Of a DNA stretch of 64,000 nt, positions 10,291 through 20,148 are shown in pieces. A program made the translations under genes and the position numbers. Under the pieces are notes generated by a model, which saw only the letters and a program-made list of their open reading frames with translations, did not search any database and had not been told where the DNA came from. This stretch comes from Mesostigma viride (lineage: Eukaryota > Streptophyta > Mesostigmatophyceae > Mesostigmatales > Mesostigmataceae), in the NCBI GenBank assembly GCA_009746045.1, contig RPFO01000313.1:184001-248000 (forward strand). Direction: 5' to 3'. Within the stretch, counting starts at the first letter, position 1. Each line of letters begins with the position of its first letter.

Positions 10291-11030
10291 CTAACTGTTG
10301 AGGATGTGAGGAAATAGCAGCTGCGTATAAGCTTCCGGCTCAGTGGCCGTAAACCTACTAATAAGGCGTTCTAAATCAGAGGTAGGCGTAGCTACAGAGG
10401 TATCTATAGCAGGTTTGAAGAGGTCGCCCACTGCCTTGCCAAAGAGAAGGGGAGGACCAAGAGGGACTATACTATCGTATGACTTTCCTGCTCTAGTAGG
10501 AATATGGCTAAGCGGTATAGAAATTTTATTTTTCCCCTCCCCCCCCACAGAGACAACAGGAAGGGCCTCACAAGGGAGAGAGAGTCCTACTACGTGTGAA
10601 AGGAGGTCAGGCATACGAATAGAAGTATGAAAGAGGTAGGTGTGTTGTTCATCATCAGGCAAATCACCATAGGGATAGATACCAGGAGGGGTAGGCACAA
10701 TGGTGGTGTTGAGGACGTCTAAGTCCTCGAAAAACGAATAATCGGCACGGCGGGAGAGGGCATCCGGCACAATGTTATCTACACCCTTAACATACTGAAG
10801 TTTAAAAGGGGAAAATTGTGCTAGGAATTCCATCCAGCGGGCTTGACGTGGGGTAATTAAGGTTAGGCTGTGAAAGGAGGTGAGTGAGGGGATGGTGGTC
10901 CGTCTGTATAACTAACCTATACGGATCTAATTCACAGGGCTCATTGAGGCAACATCAAACTGGGCACCTTTAAGGAAATGCTGCCAGGCATGACAACAAT
11001 AAACCACAGCCAACAATTCCTGCTGATGGA
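10291..11030 (-). pseudogene. Gypsy RNase H C-terminal part and linker
   Basis: The reading starts just left of the inserted LTR element with VHQQELLAVVYCCHAWQ (about 10985-11030) and continues with YVKGVDNIVPDALSRRADY (about 10740-10800), the hallmark end of gypsy RNase H. This leads through a linker (MPDLLSHVVGLSLPCEALPV) to the integrase. The same linker is present in the plus-strand copy at 42690-42860. Confidence 0.7.
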
Positions 11031-11035
11031 CGGGG

Positions 11036-11478
11036 AGTTAATAAATGAGTGGACCTCTCAATGCTCAATGGCCTAACGCATGTGTTTATTACAATAAATC
11101 ACAAGCCCCGCACCCAACGTGCACAAGGGCATTTAGCATTGTCGACAAGCAACGCTCTGCCTGGCCGCCACGTCTGGAGCAGCCGACAGTGGCCGTTGGG
11201 CTCTGTGGTGCAGCCTGAGTGGCGCGACGCCACTGCTAGACTCTCAGGACCTTAGTCCAACGTCCGACACCTCAATGTCAGTCCCGAGTGGGTACTGGCG
11301 ACGCCGTACCGCCAATCCTACTTGGGTACTGGCGTCCGTCACCAGGACTCGGCTATCGAATAGTCTAGCCTGCCGAATCACATATAGCCGGGACTTCTGA
11401 CCGAGCCTACACGTGCGAAACCCCAGATAGCACATTGCTATCTGGTACTTAGCCTATGTCCACGACTAGAGGCTAACT
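11036..11478 (-). repeat. 3' LTR of the gag-IN-PR-RT-RH element
   Basis: It repeats 17902-18344 over 443 bp. The outer end is TAACT next to the duplication CGGGG; the inner end abuts the polypurine tract. Confidence 0.9.
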
Positions 11479-11515
11479 CCAGTTTTATTCTTTTTTTTTT
11501 TTTTTTTTTTTTTTT
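11479..11515 (-). other. Polypurine tract with 25-base A run
   Basis: On the element strand 25 A residues followed by GAATAAAACTGG run directly into the LTR start AGTTAGCC. Position and purine content fit the plus-strand primer. Confidence 0.6.
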
Positions 11516-11847
11516 AAGGCATCAGTGCTGCACCTCCAGTTTTTATTCCTTTTTGTTTTTTTCAGGTACTTGGCAATATCATGAATAAGACATTGGTACA
11601 GGAAAACTCATATCAGACCACAATGGACGTTGTGAATTAAAGCGCCCACAGACCCCATTGCCTTTAAATCTGACAGTGTCTTTGAGGTTTCTGAACCTAG
11701 GATCCCCTGTTTGTACAAGTCAGTGGAGTGATGAGTGGCTATGGAAAAACCAGGGGGCACATCAAGAAATTATTATGTTTGTTGCCAAGTTGCCACCAGC
11801 TGGGAAAGACCATAGTCTGCACCATTAGTCTGGAGTGCCCTATTTCA

Positions 11848-14499
11848 TCATCCATTTGTCTGACTAGACAGATAGGGATTCATTGCATCACACAGAAGCT
11901 GGTACTGGGTTGCTGCTAATGACGGAATCTTGGTCAATGCGTCAGCCAGGTTCTCCTCGTCTGGCAGATGCTGCCAGCTGGAAAAATAGCTTGTTTCCTG
12001 TTTCAAAATCACCCAGTCCAGATCAGTATGCACAGCAGCAGTCACAGATTTCTTGTTAAGGAAACTAATGACTGACTGACTGTCAGTGTGTAAGTGAGCA
12101 TGCACATCAGCCTTGCTGCCAGCCTGAGTTTGCAACCAGGTTAGTATGTGCTGAAGGGATCGAGCATGCTGCACAGCAGACACCACAGCACGGCACTCAG
12201 CAGAGTTACTGCCAACAGCTTTTCTGCGATGCAATCTGCTGTACCACGACACCATGGACATATAGTCTCCCTTGTTGGTAAGGAAGAACACCCCAGCCTC
12301 CCTGGCATCCATTTTTGTTATTACCCTACTCTCCATGGAGCTGTCCATCAGACAGTTAATGTGAATATCTTCCATGAGGTTGAGTGGATGAATGACAAGG
12401 GAAGGTCCAGCCTTTAGTAGCTTCTGGAGATCCTTAGGTTTCATGGTTTGTAATACTGTGTCATCAATCCTGCTGACCACTGCCAGATGAGGTGCACAGA
12501 TAGCACTCAGCCACCCTAATTTTCCTTTGACAGTAGCACACATGTGAGCAGGAATGCACGGAATATCAAGCAGCTCTAGGCATTCTTCTAAGTACTGGGC
12601 AGGCGGGGATAGAGTACACACCCACTGTTCCTGTTGCTCTTCCAGTGCTAGCATTATGCCACAGAACTGTAGGGGTTCTGGCCCCAGCTCTGTCTGCTTT
12701 CCAATCTCATATGACTGCTGAACCTGCTGAATGAACTTGTCAACTTCAGCTCTTGGTCCACAAATCAGTTGGTCATCACCATGCCACACAAACAGGAGCA
12801 AGCCAGAGGGTGTGGGCACAGCAAAGAGACAAGGGTCCAGATCATCATAAGTGGCATTAAGTTTCTTGAACACCTCTTCTGCTGATTTTCTGAAGATAGT
12901 GGGAGCACTTTGCAAACCTTCCACCCCTAGATTTAGGAGTAGATATGGCTCATCAATATCATGTGCCCATGCAGCAGGGGTGGGAACCACATAGACCTGA
13001 CCCTTCCACACATCTTGCGCTTTATCAGGGTCCCCTCTAAGGAAAGCCCTTTTGATATCAGTAGCTTTGCAGGCATAATCTTGGCCAGCATTGAGATGGT
13101 GGAGGAAGACAGAGAGCAGTATCCTGAGGGATGTTTGCTGCAGCCCAGGAGTGTAGAGTTCACCCTTGGACAGTTTTGACATGCCTTTTAATTCTGTCAC
13201 ACATGGCCTAGCATGATATATAGGTGAGCCTACTGGCTGTGCCTTGTGTTTTAGCACAAACTTGAGTCTCAACTTTTTGGCACCTTCTGGAATTTCCCAG
13301 ACAGGAGTGACAGGTGGCTTATAGTCAGGATGCTTAGGGTTTGGCAGCACCCACTCTTCGCGGGCTTGGTGCCTAATGGCTTGGATCCATTTTTGAAACC
13401 CTTTTTGTGTTTTGCATTGTTGGATTAGAGCATCATAGTTGTGAGGAGAGTGCATGGCTAAGTCCCACTTTCCAACCCCAAAGGACTGCGGGTGTGGCCT
13501 TTGATTGTGCACCTTTTTCTCTAGGTCAGGGATTTCACCTGGCCCATATTTGATGTTAATGGCCTTGATATAGGCATCTAATCCATGAACCAGTTGGGAC
13601 AATGGAATCTTGTAGTGATCCAAGGGAATGGCTCCTACCCCAGTCACACGCAGCTGGCTAGCAGTGATGGTGACACCTGGGTAAGAGATAAAGGGTTCTC
13701 CCAACAAAGCATTGCCCATGTACCCTTCCACTACCTGGAAAGGTGTCTGGATGCCAAGTATGGGGATCATTACTTGACCCAACACATCTAAGGTTGTTTT
13801 GCCTGAAAAATCTTGCACCTGTGTCCATGGTGAGGGTGCAAGTTGCAGACCAGGAATGGCTTGTGCACTGATCACACTGACCTGTGCCTGAGTGTCCACA
13901 GCTAGGATGCAGGATTCCTGGCTATAATCGGAGCACACAGCAGAGACCTTGGCCAAACCTGAGGCTTGTTTAGCCTTGCTCTTGTGAGCCTTATGCAGAG
14001 CTGCCAGGGCTTTTTCTAGCTTGGATTTGAACTCAGCTGGATTGCCTTTGTTTTGCTCTGGTACCTCATGCCTGGTTGAACTCTGCCCAGAGGGACTTAC
14101 ACCAGGTTGTGGGGTGACACGTACCTCACTGAGGGGTGGAGGAATGACAGAGGGTGTGGTAGTGCCATCATCAGCTCCTGGTGTTGGAATGCTGGGTGGT
14201 TCTGCTTGCTCACCAGAGTTAAGGAGGGAATCCATGTTCAAGGACTCTTCCCCTGGCACGTCTGCCAAAGGAGGGAAATACTTCTTAACTCTATGACTGC
14301 TCACCCTGTGTTTTCTCCCTGTTTCCAAACTTCGAATATCCATATTTTTTCCTTTTTTGGTCATTCTTAGAACAGTGCACGGACCATACCACATGCCTGT
14401 CTTGCCATGTTTGGTTTCTTTGAAATATAGGACTTGTTCACCCAGTTGGAATACTGTTCTGGGGTGTGTTATGTCCTTTTCAGCTAGCTTATCAGCCAC
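11848..14499 (-). CDS. Pol part of the unusual LTR element: IN C-terminus, protease-like, RT, RNase H (about 883 aa)
   Basis: The first codon of the open frame is GTG, so this is a continuation of the upstream ORF rather than an independent gene. Residues about 1-75 are an integrase C-terminal domain (VFQLGEQVLYF ... HRVKKYFPP). At about 199 comes a retropepsin-like domain (AVDTQAQVSVIS ... NALLGEPF) in which the usual D-T/S-G-A reads D-T-Q-A. From about 410 a Copia-like RT follows (KLRLKFVLKHK, ATDIKRAFLRGD) with catalytic box WHGDDQL at about 570 in place of YVDD. From about 717 comes a Copia-like RNase H (MDSSMES, SAECRAVVSAV, HTDSQSVISFL, ADALTK). The frame is intact to the stop. The same order and variant motifs recur at 60532-63995. 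Confidence 0.85.
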   Translation of the reverse strand: MADKLAEKDITHPRTVFQLGEQVLYFKETKHGKTGMWYGPCTVLRMTKKGKNMDIRSLETGRKHRVSSHRVKKYFPPLADVPGEESLNMDSLLNSGEQAEPPSIPTPGADDGTTTPSVIPPPLSEVRVTPQPGVSPSGQSSTRHEVPEQNKGNPAEFKSKLEKALAALHKAHKSKAKQASGLAKVSAVCSDYSQESCILAVDTQAQVSVISAQAIPGLQLAPSPWTQVQDFSGKTTLDVLGQVMIPILGIQTPFQVVEGYMGNALLGEPFISYPGVTITASQLRVTGVGAIPLDHYKIPLSQLVHGLDAYIKAINIKYGPGEIPDLEKKVHNQRPHPQSFGVGKWDLAMHSPHNYDALIQQCKTQKGFQKWIQAIRHQAREEWVLPNPKHPDYKPPVTPVWEIPEGAKKLRLKFVLKHKAQPVGSPIYHARPCVTELKGMSKLSKGELYTPGLQQTSLRILLSVFLHHLNAGQDYACKATDIKRAFLRGDPDKAQDVWKGQVYVVPTPAAWAHDIDEPYLLLNLGVEGLQSAPTIFRKSAEEVFKKLNATYDDLDPCLFAVPTPSGLLLFVWHGDDQLICGPRAEVDKFIQQVQQSYEIGKQTELGPEPLQFCGIMLALEEQQEQWVCTLSPPAQYLEECLELLDIPCIPAHMCATVKGKLGWLSAICAPHLAVVSRIDDTVLQTMKPKDLQKLLKAGPSLVIHPLNLMEDIHINCLMDSSMESRVITKMDAREAGVFFLTNKGDYMSMVSWYSRLHRRKAVGSNSAECRAVVSAVQHARSLQHILTWLQTQAGSKADVHAHLHTDSQSVISFLNKKSVTAAVHTDLDWVILKQETSYFSSWQHLPDEENLADALTKIPSLAATQYQLLCDAMNPYLSSQTNG

Positions 14500-17400
14500 T
14501 TTAGCCTTACTGTGTTATACAGAGCTAATACCTCTGGAGGGTACACACCTGCCTGTAAGCCAATGGGAAGGATTTCCCCCCATGGTGCATGCAACACAGG
14601 TCTAAGGTTAAGTGTAGCACAGATTTCACTGCACCACAGTGCTCTGTCAGCATAGCTTCCAGATGTGGCTTTCAGGTCAGTGGATTTCGCCACTAAAGTT
14701 TTGACTGACCTGATGGTTCTTTCAATGACACCCTGCCCTTCATGATCTTGCAATCCAGCAATCTCAATATTAGCATCCCATCCTTCACACTCAGCCAGAC
14801 AGCTAAACTGTTGATCAAGCAGTATAGTGTCAACTGGGTAGAATCTGGGCAATGCTATCACAAGTGCTGCACGCAGTTGCTCTTTAGCCATTCCAGGTAG
14901 GGGTTCCATGACAGTGAATCTGGACCATGTGTCTTTTAGGATCAGATATTGTTCACCATCGATATGCACGACATCACCCACAATTATTCCCCTTTGGGTG
15001 GGTGGTGTTGCGACATGCCATTTGGGAGGTTTTGGGCCATGGAACTGACATTGCTGGCAGTGTTTTCTAGCCAACCTGACAGCATTCCTGAGTCGTGAAC
15101 CTCCTGCTCTTCTGGCAATCTTTTCTGCCACCACCTCATGACCCATGGCTATGTGGAGCTGGGTTGCTAGTTCCCTTAAGTCTACTGTGTCAACAGCAGC
15201 TGGGGTAAGAGCTTTGAGGTAGGGCAGTATCACATTATACGTGGAGGAGATTTTCTGAGCTGCCTCAAAATCTAGCAGTCCCTTGTCTTTATCCCCAATG
15301 ATAATGAGATCATATAAATCCACATAGGCGTGCTGTGAGGACGTACATCCTTTTGGAGCCTTGTCCTGCCGGTCGCACCACGTGCCGGGGGGCAGATGGC
15401 GGGGGTGCTTGCAACCGAAGCAGAGGTCCACGTCGCCTACTGCGGGGTTCCACTTGCAGTCCGCCCGCTGGTGTCCCTTGGTGCCACACCGGGTGCACTT
15501 GTTCTTGGGACCTGCATGGGGGGGCTGAGCAGTGGGTGCAGGGGTGGGTGGGGCAGGTGTGGGGGGGGTGGGCCGCCTCCACTGGTTTGGCTTGAGCTGA
15601 GCAGGCTGTCCCGGCTGGCCTTGGGGCTGGTTGCCCTTGGCCTTCTTGGACTGGCCGCCCTGCTGCCCCCCTAGCTGGCGCTTTTTTCCTTGCCCCTTCC
15701 CTTGGGTCTGTTGGACCTTGGGGGTTGGGGTTGCAGACGGAGCACCTATAGCCAGGGGAGTCAGGCAGTCTTGGATATGGTTCATCCCCGCCCGGAAATC
15801 GTTCCACAGAGGTTTGAGACCTGCAACCACAGTGGCGTACACAGCTTTGTCCAGGTTAGCATTTGACAACCATGAATACAGCAGGTAGCTAGCAGGCAGA
15901 CCCCTGAGATCAGGGTCCTTTTCTACAGCCAACCTATAATTCTTGCAATCAGTGGCATAGTCTTGCTTGTTGACCTGGTAAGCATTAAGCCAGTTGAAAC
16001 CACGGATGGATTCAAACTGTGTCCTATCCACCAGCAAGTGCTTAAGCTCATCCATGAAGGCTGGCCACAATGCAATTGCTAGGTTAGGTGTCCCAGCCTT
16101 TTCTTGGTAAATCTGGACCAAGGTTTTAATGGCTGGGGCTGACCTATGGATGGTGGTGGATGCACGCAAGGCACTGAACCAGTTCTGGACATTCAGAGAC
16201 TCAAAACAGTAGTTCAGGCTAAACAAAAATTCCTTGGCCTGTTCCTGGGTGTAACCCTCAGGTAAGCCAGGGATTTCTATTTTAGATTCTTTTTGTTTTG
16301 GGTTAAACGTACCTTTGACCGGGTCCTTCTTTTCAGCCAAGAAAGTCTTGACTGCTTGTTGAAGATCAGCCTCCTCCATGTTCGCCCTGCCCCTTTCCAG
16401 CTGGGAGATACTGGCCAGGAGGCCATCCAGCTGGGTGCGCGACAGGTCGTCCATGGGGTTGGTGGCCATGGTCTTGAGCTGTGCCGTGAGTATGGCAAGC
16501 AGCTCTTGGACGTCCCCCTTAAGGGTGGGTGGGGTTGGGTCCACTGGGGTCCCTTTTGCCACCGCCTTGCTCTTATCTGACTGCCCTGGTGTGGGTGCAG
16601 TCTGCTGGGCCTCCGCAGAAGGTGGTTGTGTTCCAGCTTGCTGTGCTAGTGCAGTGGCTGGTGGTGTTCCAGCTGCAGGCGCAGGGTCTTGTTCCCCTTG
16701 CCTTACTCCACTGCTGGTAGGAAAACCCTTGGCCTGGCCAAGCTGCTGCAGCGCTGCTGCTTGGGCTGCCAGGCCGCCCTCACGGGCTATCATGGCCTCT
16801 AGGAGTTTATTCTCCACCACCTTGCGGCGGTGGAGCTCCTGGGCATCCGGGTCACTTGGGGGTTTGCTGGGGGAGCTGGGGACAGTGCCCTGGCTCTTGC
16901 CCTGCAGCACCCTTGGTGACACGGCCCCTCCAACCACCCTTTGGCTCAAATCAGTGCCAGGGGTGGGGAGGGTATGTGCAGGGAGTGCAGGCGTTTCTGT
17001 TGCCTGCATCTTCTCCTGCAGCTTGGTCAGCTGCAACAGGAGGGAATTGAGTTGGTCCGCTGTTAGCGTGACCCCCTCGTCCCCCTGTGCAACAACCAGC
17101 TCATTGAAGAGGCGCTCATGGAGCACCTCTCCAGCTTGCATGGCAGCCAGCTGCTTTTCAGCAGTCATGTTGCGGGCCGCTGTCTTTTTGCGGTCCCGCT
17201 CTTGCTGTGCAAGACGGCGTGCCTCTACAAACTGGGCGGCGGCCTGTTCGACCGCCTGATTGAGTGGATTCATCTCAATCTCCCCATCAGAAACCCCTGG
17301 GGAGAGGGTGACCTCGTCATCAGACAGCTGAATGCTGCCGATGACGGGTCCTGGGACCTTCTTGGTCCGCATTTTGAACATGTATGCGTCCCTCTTCAGC

Positions 17401-17870
17401 TTCCTCTCGTACCCCCCCGCTTTCTGAGCGGATGAGGGGACGATCGGCACCCCCGCTTGTTCTCCACCGCTTTTGGCTATTCCGCCCTCCTCCTGAGGAG
17501 GTTGGGACGGTGCCTTAGCGGGGAGGTCAGCGGGGCTTGCCTGAGGGCTGGGGGACCGCATACTGCTTACGGATTTTTGCGAGCTAGCTGGGCTAGAAAA
17601 AACAGATTTTTCGGCCTGTTCGGCCAAGGAGGTTACCTGTTTTTGCAGGGCTGCCAGCTGCCGCTCTTGGGCGGCTGCCTTGACGCTTTGCTGAGCCATC
17701 GCTGTCGCTAGCTGCCTAGCCACTAGCTGTTCCTGCTCCGCCTGCGCCCTTCTTGCTTTTTTAATTTTCTTGGCCGCAGCCTTCTCCTCTACTGTTGGCA
17801 CCGTCTGCCAGCCAGCATCATCTATCCGCTTCTTTTTGAATTTCAGGCCTGGCATAATAGGATCTCCCAT
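14484..17870 (-). CDS. Gag-integrase polyprotein of the unusual LTR element (1128 aa)
   Basis: It starts MGDPIMPGLKFKKKR, 32 bases after the 5' LTR. The first 500 residues are long, charged and Gln/Ala/Pro-rich with coiled-coil character (KIKKARRAQAEQEQLVARQL). A gag core follows (about 545-700: EFLFSLNYCFESLNVQNWF ... WPAFMDELKHLLVD), then a basic Gln/Gly/Pro stretch and a CCHC knuckle (CTRCGTKGHQRADC, about 793). Integrase begins at about 900 with the H-H-C-C module (LHIAMGHEVV ... HCQQC), then the catalytic triad: D in VVHIDGE (about 967), D in ILLDQQF (about 1018), E in GVIERT (about 1048). No protease lies between knuckle and integrase. The ORF stops within the integrase; the rest is in the overlapping frame of the next ORF, offset by -1. 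Confidence 0.85.
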   Translation of the reverse strand: MGDPIMPGLKFKKKRIDDAGWQTVPTVEEKAAAKKIKKARRAQAEQEQLVARQLATAMAQQSVKAAAQERQLAALQKQVTSLAEQAEKSVFSSPASSQKSVSSMRSPSPQASPADLPAKAPSQPPQEEGGIAKSGGEQAGVPIVPSSAQKAGGYERKLKRDAYMFKMRTKKVPGPVIGSIQLSDDEVTLSPGVSDGEIEMNPLNQAVEQAAAQFVEARRLAQQERDRKKTAARNMTAEKQLAAMQAGEVLHERLFNELVVAQGDEGVTLTADQLNSLLLQLTKLQEKMQATETPALPAHTLPTPGTDLSQRVVGGAVSPRVLQGKSQGTVPSSPSKPPSDPDAQELHRRKVVENKLLEAMIAREGGLAAQAAALQQLGQAKGFPTSSGVRQGEQDPAPAAGTPPATALAQQAGTQPPSAEAQQTAPTPGQSDKSKAVAKGTPVDPTPPTLKGDVQELLAILTAQLKTMATNPMDDLSRTQLDGLLASISQLERGRANMEEADLQQAVKTFLAEKKDPVKGTFNPKQKESKIEIPGLPEGYTQEQAKEFLFSLNYCFESLNVQNWFSALRASTTIHRSAPAIKTLVQIYQEKAGTPNLAIALWPAFMDELKHLLVDRTQFESIRGFNWLNAYQVNKQDYATDCKNYRLAVEKDPDLRGLPASYLLYSWLSNANLDKAVYATVVAGLKPLWNDFRAGMNHIQDCLTPLAIGAPSATPTPKVQQTQGKGQGKKRQLGGQQGGQSKKAKGNQPQGQPGQPAQLKPNQWRRPTPPTPAPPTPAPTAQPPHAGPKNKCTRCGTKGHQRADCKWNPAVGDVDLCFGCKHPRHLPPGTWCDRQDKAPKGCTSSQHAYVDLYDLIIIGDKDKGLLDFEAAQKISSTYNVILPYLKALTPAAVDTVDLRELATQLHIAMGHEVVAEKIARRAGGSRLRNAVRLARKHCQQCQFHGPKPPKWHVATPPTQRGIIVGDVVHIDGEQYLILKDTWSRFTVMEPLPGMAKEQLRAALVIALPRFYPVDTILLDQQFSCLAECEGWDANIEIAGLQDHEGQGVIERTIRSVKTLVAKSTDLKATSGSYADRALWCSEICATLNLRPVLHAPWGEILPIGLQAGVYPPEVLALYNTVRLKWLIS

Positions 17871-17901
17871 GATTTTGTCTATGGTAAACGACTTTAATTC
17901 A

Positions 17902-18344
17902 AGTTAATAAACGAGTGGACCTCTCAATGCTCAATGGCCTAACGCATGTGTTTATTACAATAAATCACAAGCCCCGCACCCAACGTGCACAAGGGCATTT
18001 AGCATTGTCGACAAGCAACGCTCTGCCTGGCCGCCACGTCTGGAGCAGCCGACAGTGGCCGTTGGGCTCTGTGGTGCAGCCTGAGTGGCGCGACGCCACT
18101 GCTAGACTCTCAGGACCTTAGTCCAACGTCCGACACCTCAATGTCAGTCCCGAGTGGGTACTGGCGACGCCGTACCGCCAATCCTACTTGGGTACTGGCG
18201 TCCGTCACCAGGACTCGGCTATCGAATAGTCTAGCCTGCCGAATCACATATAGCCGGGACTTCTGACCGAGCCTACACGTGCGAAACCCCAGATAGCACA
18301 TTGCTATCTGGTACTTAGCCTATGTCCACGACTAGAGGCTAACT
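17902..18344 (-). repeat. 5' LTR of the gag-IN-PR-RT-RH element
   Basis: 443 bp, repeated at 11036-11478. On the element strand it runs AGTTAGCCTC...TTATTAACT. The sequence after it (TGAATTAAAGTCG) should be the primer binding site, but it does not match the initiator tRNA type. Confidence 0.9.
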
Positions 18345-18349
18345 CGGGG

Positions 18350-19740
18350 TACTTGCGCTCAGCGGGGAGCATAGTCCTAGAAATGTACTCTATAGGCTGT
18401 AAGCCCTGGCCCTGATCCTGAAGGAGAACACCACCTATAGCCACTTTACTAGCGTCTGTAGCTACTACGAAGGGTTTAGTAGTTTCCGGAAGAATGAGGA
18501 CAGGAGTCCTGAGTCAGGAGAAGGGATTATAAACAAACAAATGCCGACTGACACTCATCACTCCAAAGAAAAGGGATATCTTTCTAAGTTATTAATGGGC
18601 GCCGCTATAGTGGCAAACCGAGGGATAAAACATCTATAGTAGGAGGCAATACCTAGGAAACTACGCACACTCTTAACATCGGTAGGGGTAGGCCAATCTT
18701 GAATAGACTTAGTTTTATCCGGGTCGGTAGCAACACCGGCATCTGATAACACGTGACCTAGGAAGGGTACACTCCTACCGGAGCGCACTTTAGCACGCGG
18801 CGAGCCCACAACGAATTTTCTGCCATTATTTCTAATACTTTCTTTAAATCGCGGAGGTGTGTTTCAAAGTCTGGGGAATAAATAAGAATATCATCTAAAT
18901 AGGCCTGGGCACATTCACGGTCGTGCTCAGCCCAAGAAACAGAGGAGAAGGATGGATCTTTTAAATCAGAGGACACCTGGGGAAGGTGGGTGTTGCCCAT
19001 TACAGTCCTAAGAACTTCATTCATTAACATTTGAAAGGAAGCAGGAGAATTGCACAAACCCATGGCAGCTACTCTAAACTGATAATGACCAAAAGAGGTA
19101 GCGAACGCGGTATTGTGACAATCTTCGGGCGCTATGCGCAACTGCCAAAACCCATCTGCACAGTCTTACACAGTAAAACACGTAGAACCCTTAACCTTAT
19201 TTAATATGTCATCAATACGAGGCAAAGGATACTTACACTTGTAGACTTAACGGTAATATCATTTAGTTTCCTATAATCCGTAACTAGACGAAACTTGCCG
19301 TTTGGCTTAGGCACTAAAAGAACACCAGCTGAGTAGGGGGAGTTGCTAGGCTCTATTAATCCTGCTTCTAATAATGACACTAAAATCTGCGGTTTTAGTT
19401 CCTTTAACTCGGTAGGGCCACTTGCGAGGGTCCGACCCATCAAACTTGGGCAACTTAACCGCAGCACTAACAAAAGCGCCCAAACTGGTAGCAGCGGTGC
19501 AGTAGCAACGTTAGCCGCCATGTTCCCCAGATAAAAGCACTAACGACCCTGAGCAAGTTCCCACCCCTCTAAATCAAAACCCAAACCAGCTCCACCTGGA
19601 TGCCCGGAGGGGTGCTGCCTATCAAACACAGGATCTGTAAGTTCTGGGGGGTACACACAATATCCCAGACATAGGTACTGCCCCTGTATCGTGAGGATTG
19701 GATATTGATGGTTTATACTGCGTTGATTGTGCAAGAAGAT
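18350..19740 (-). pseudogene. Gypsy reverse transcriptase (fragmented)
   Basis: The right part of the split gypsy element. 19201-19521 holds the RT start (GLIEPSNSPYSAGVLLVPK, FRLVTDYRKLND). 18758-19141 holds the palm (FGHYQFRVAAMGLCNSPASF, AQAYLDDILIYSPDFETHL), the YLDD box being the catalytic site. 18558-18809 holds the thumb (FLGHVLSDAGVATDPDKT, VRSFLGIASYYRCFI). 18350-18550 leads into RNase H up to the insertion. 19540-19734 is a further open stretch upstream, probably the protease-RT linker. There are four frames in all, so this is a dead copy. Confidence 0.8.
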
Positions 19741-20148
19741 CAGCTATAGGTGCCCATAATCATGGTGTATAATCATGTGTTCAATGTTAGCATCTTGCCA
19801 CCATTTGCTAGCATGCATTCCAGCGTAATATTTGCCTGCATGTAAGCTCATGGATCACTCAACCTATCCAAGCCTTGCATTACATGTGCCTCTTGCTTTC
19901 AGTATTGCACGCGTTATGGAACAAAAACCCAGCACCTCCCTTCCCACGAGGCATGTGCTCAACACGTTGTGAGAGTGGATGTTGCTTTGGCTATGGCTGC
20001 CTGATTCAGTCATATTAGGTCATCCAGTCATGATGTTTGATGCATGTTTGATGCCTATGTAACTTGTACAACACCTATTTTCAACGTTTTGACCCTCCTA
20101 GCTCATTATGGCCCCGCATATGGTGCTCGTTTCGTCGCGTCATGCTGT
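19741..20148. other. Spacer without recognised features
   Basis: AT-rich stretch between the gypsy remnant and the 3' end of the minus-strand half-LINE. I see no gene or repeat. Confidence 0.5.

Larger units (their letters stand above)
11036..18344 (-). mobile_element. Complete LTR retrotransposon with unusual order gag-IN-PR-RT-RNase H (7309 bp)
   Basis: Both LTRs are 443 bp and the element is flanked by a 5-bp duplication CGGGG (11031-11035, 18345-18349). LTR ends on the element strand are AGTTA...TAACT. Two long ORFs cover gag-zinc knuckle-integrase (14484-17870) and integrase C-terminus-protease-like-RT-RNase H (11848-14499). RT and RNase H are Copia-like, yet the protease-like domain lies between integrase and RT rather than before integrase. 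A related but decayed element is at 53671-64000. The LTRs look nearly identical by eye, so insertion into the gypsy element was recent. Confidence 0.85.
8095..19740 (-). mobile_element. Decayed Ty3/gypsy chromovirus, split by a 7.3-kb LTR element
   Basis: Read on the minus strand from about 19740 to 8095, the remnants follow the gypsy order RT, RNase H, integrase, chromodomain. The block 11036-18344 is a later insertion in the RNase H region: the flanks join cleanly within a KYP...VHQQEL-type segment after removal of the insert and one CGGGG. Several frameshifts and stops break the frame. I found no LTRs and no gag, so both ends are lost or too diverged to see. A related fragment in plus orientation is at 42690-48970. 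Confidence 0.8.

Noticed and set aside
14484-14530. Programmed -1 ribosomal frameshift site
   Set aside because: No slippery heptamer seen and the sister element has the junction in frame; kept only as an open question.
16378-17259. 293-codon plus ORF rich in Ser, Cys and Ala
   Set aside because: Antisense to the gag part of the complete LTR element; composition is that of a shadow frame.
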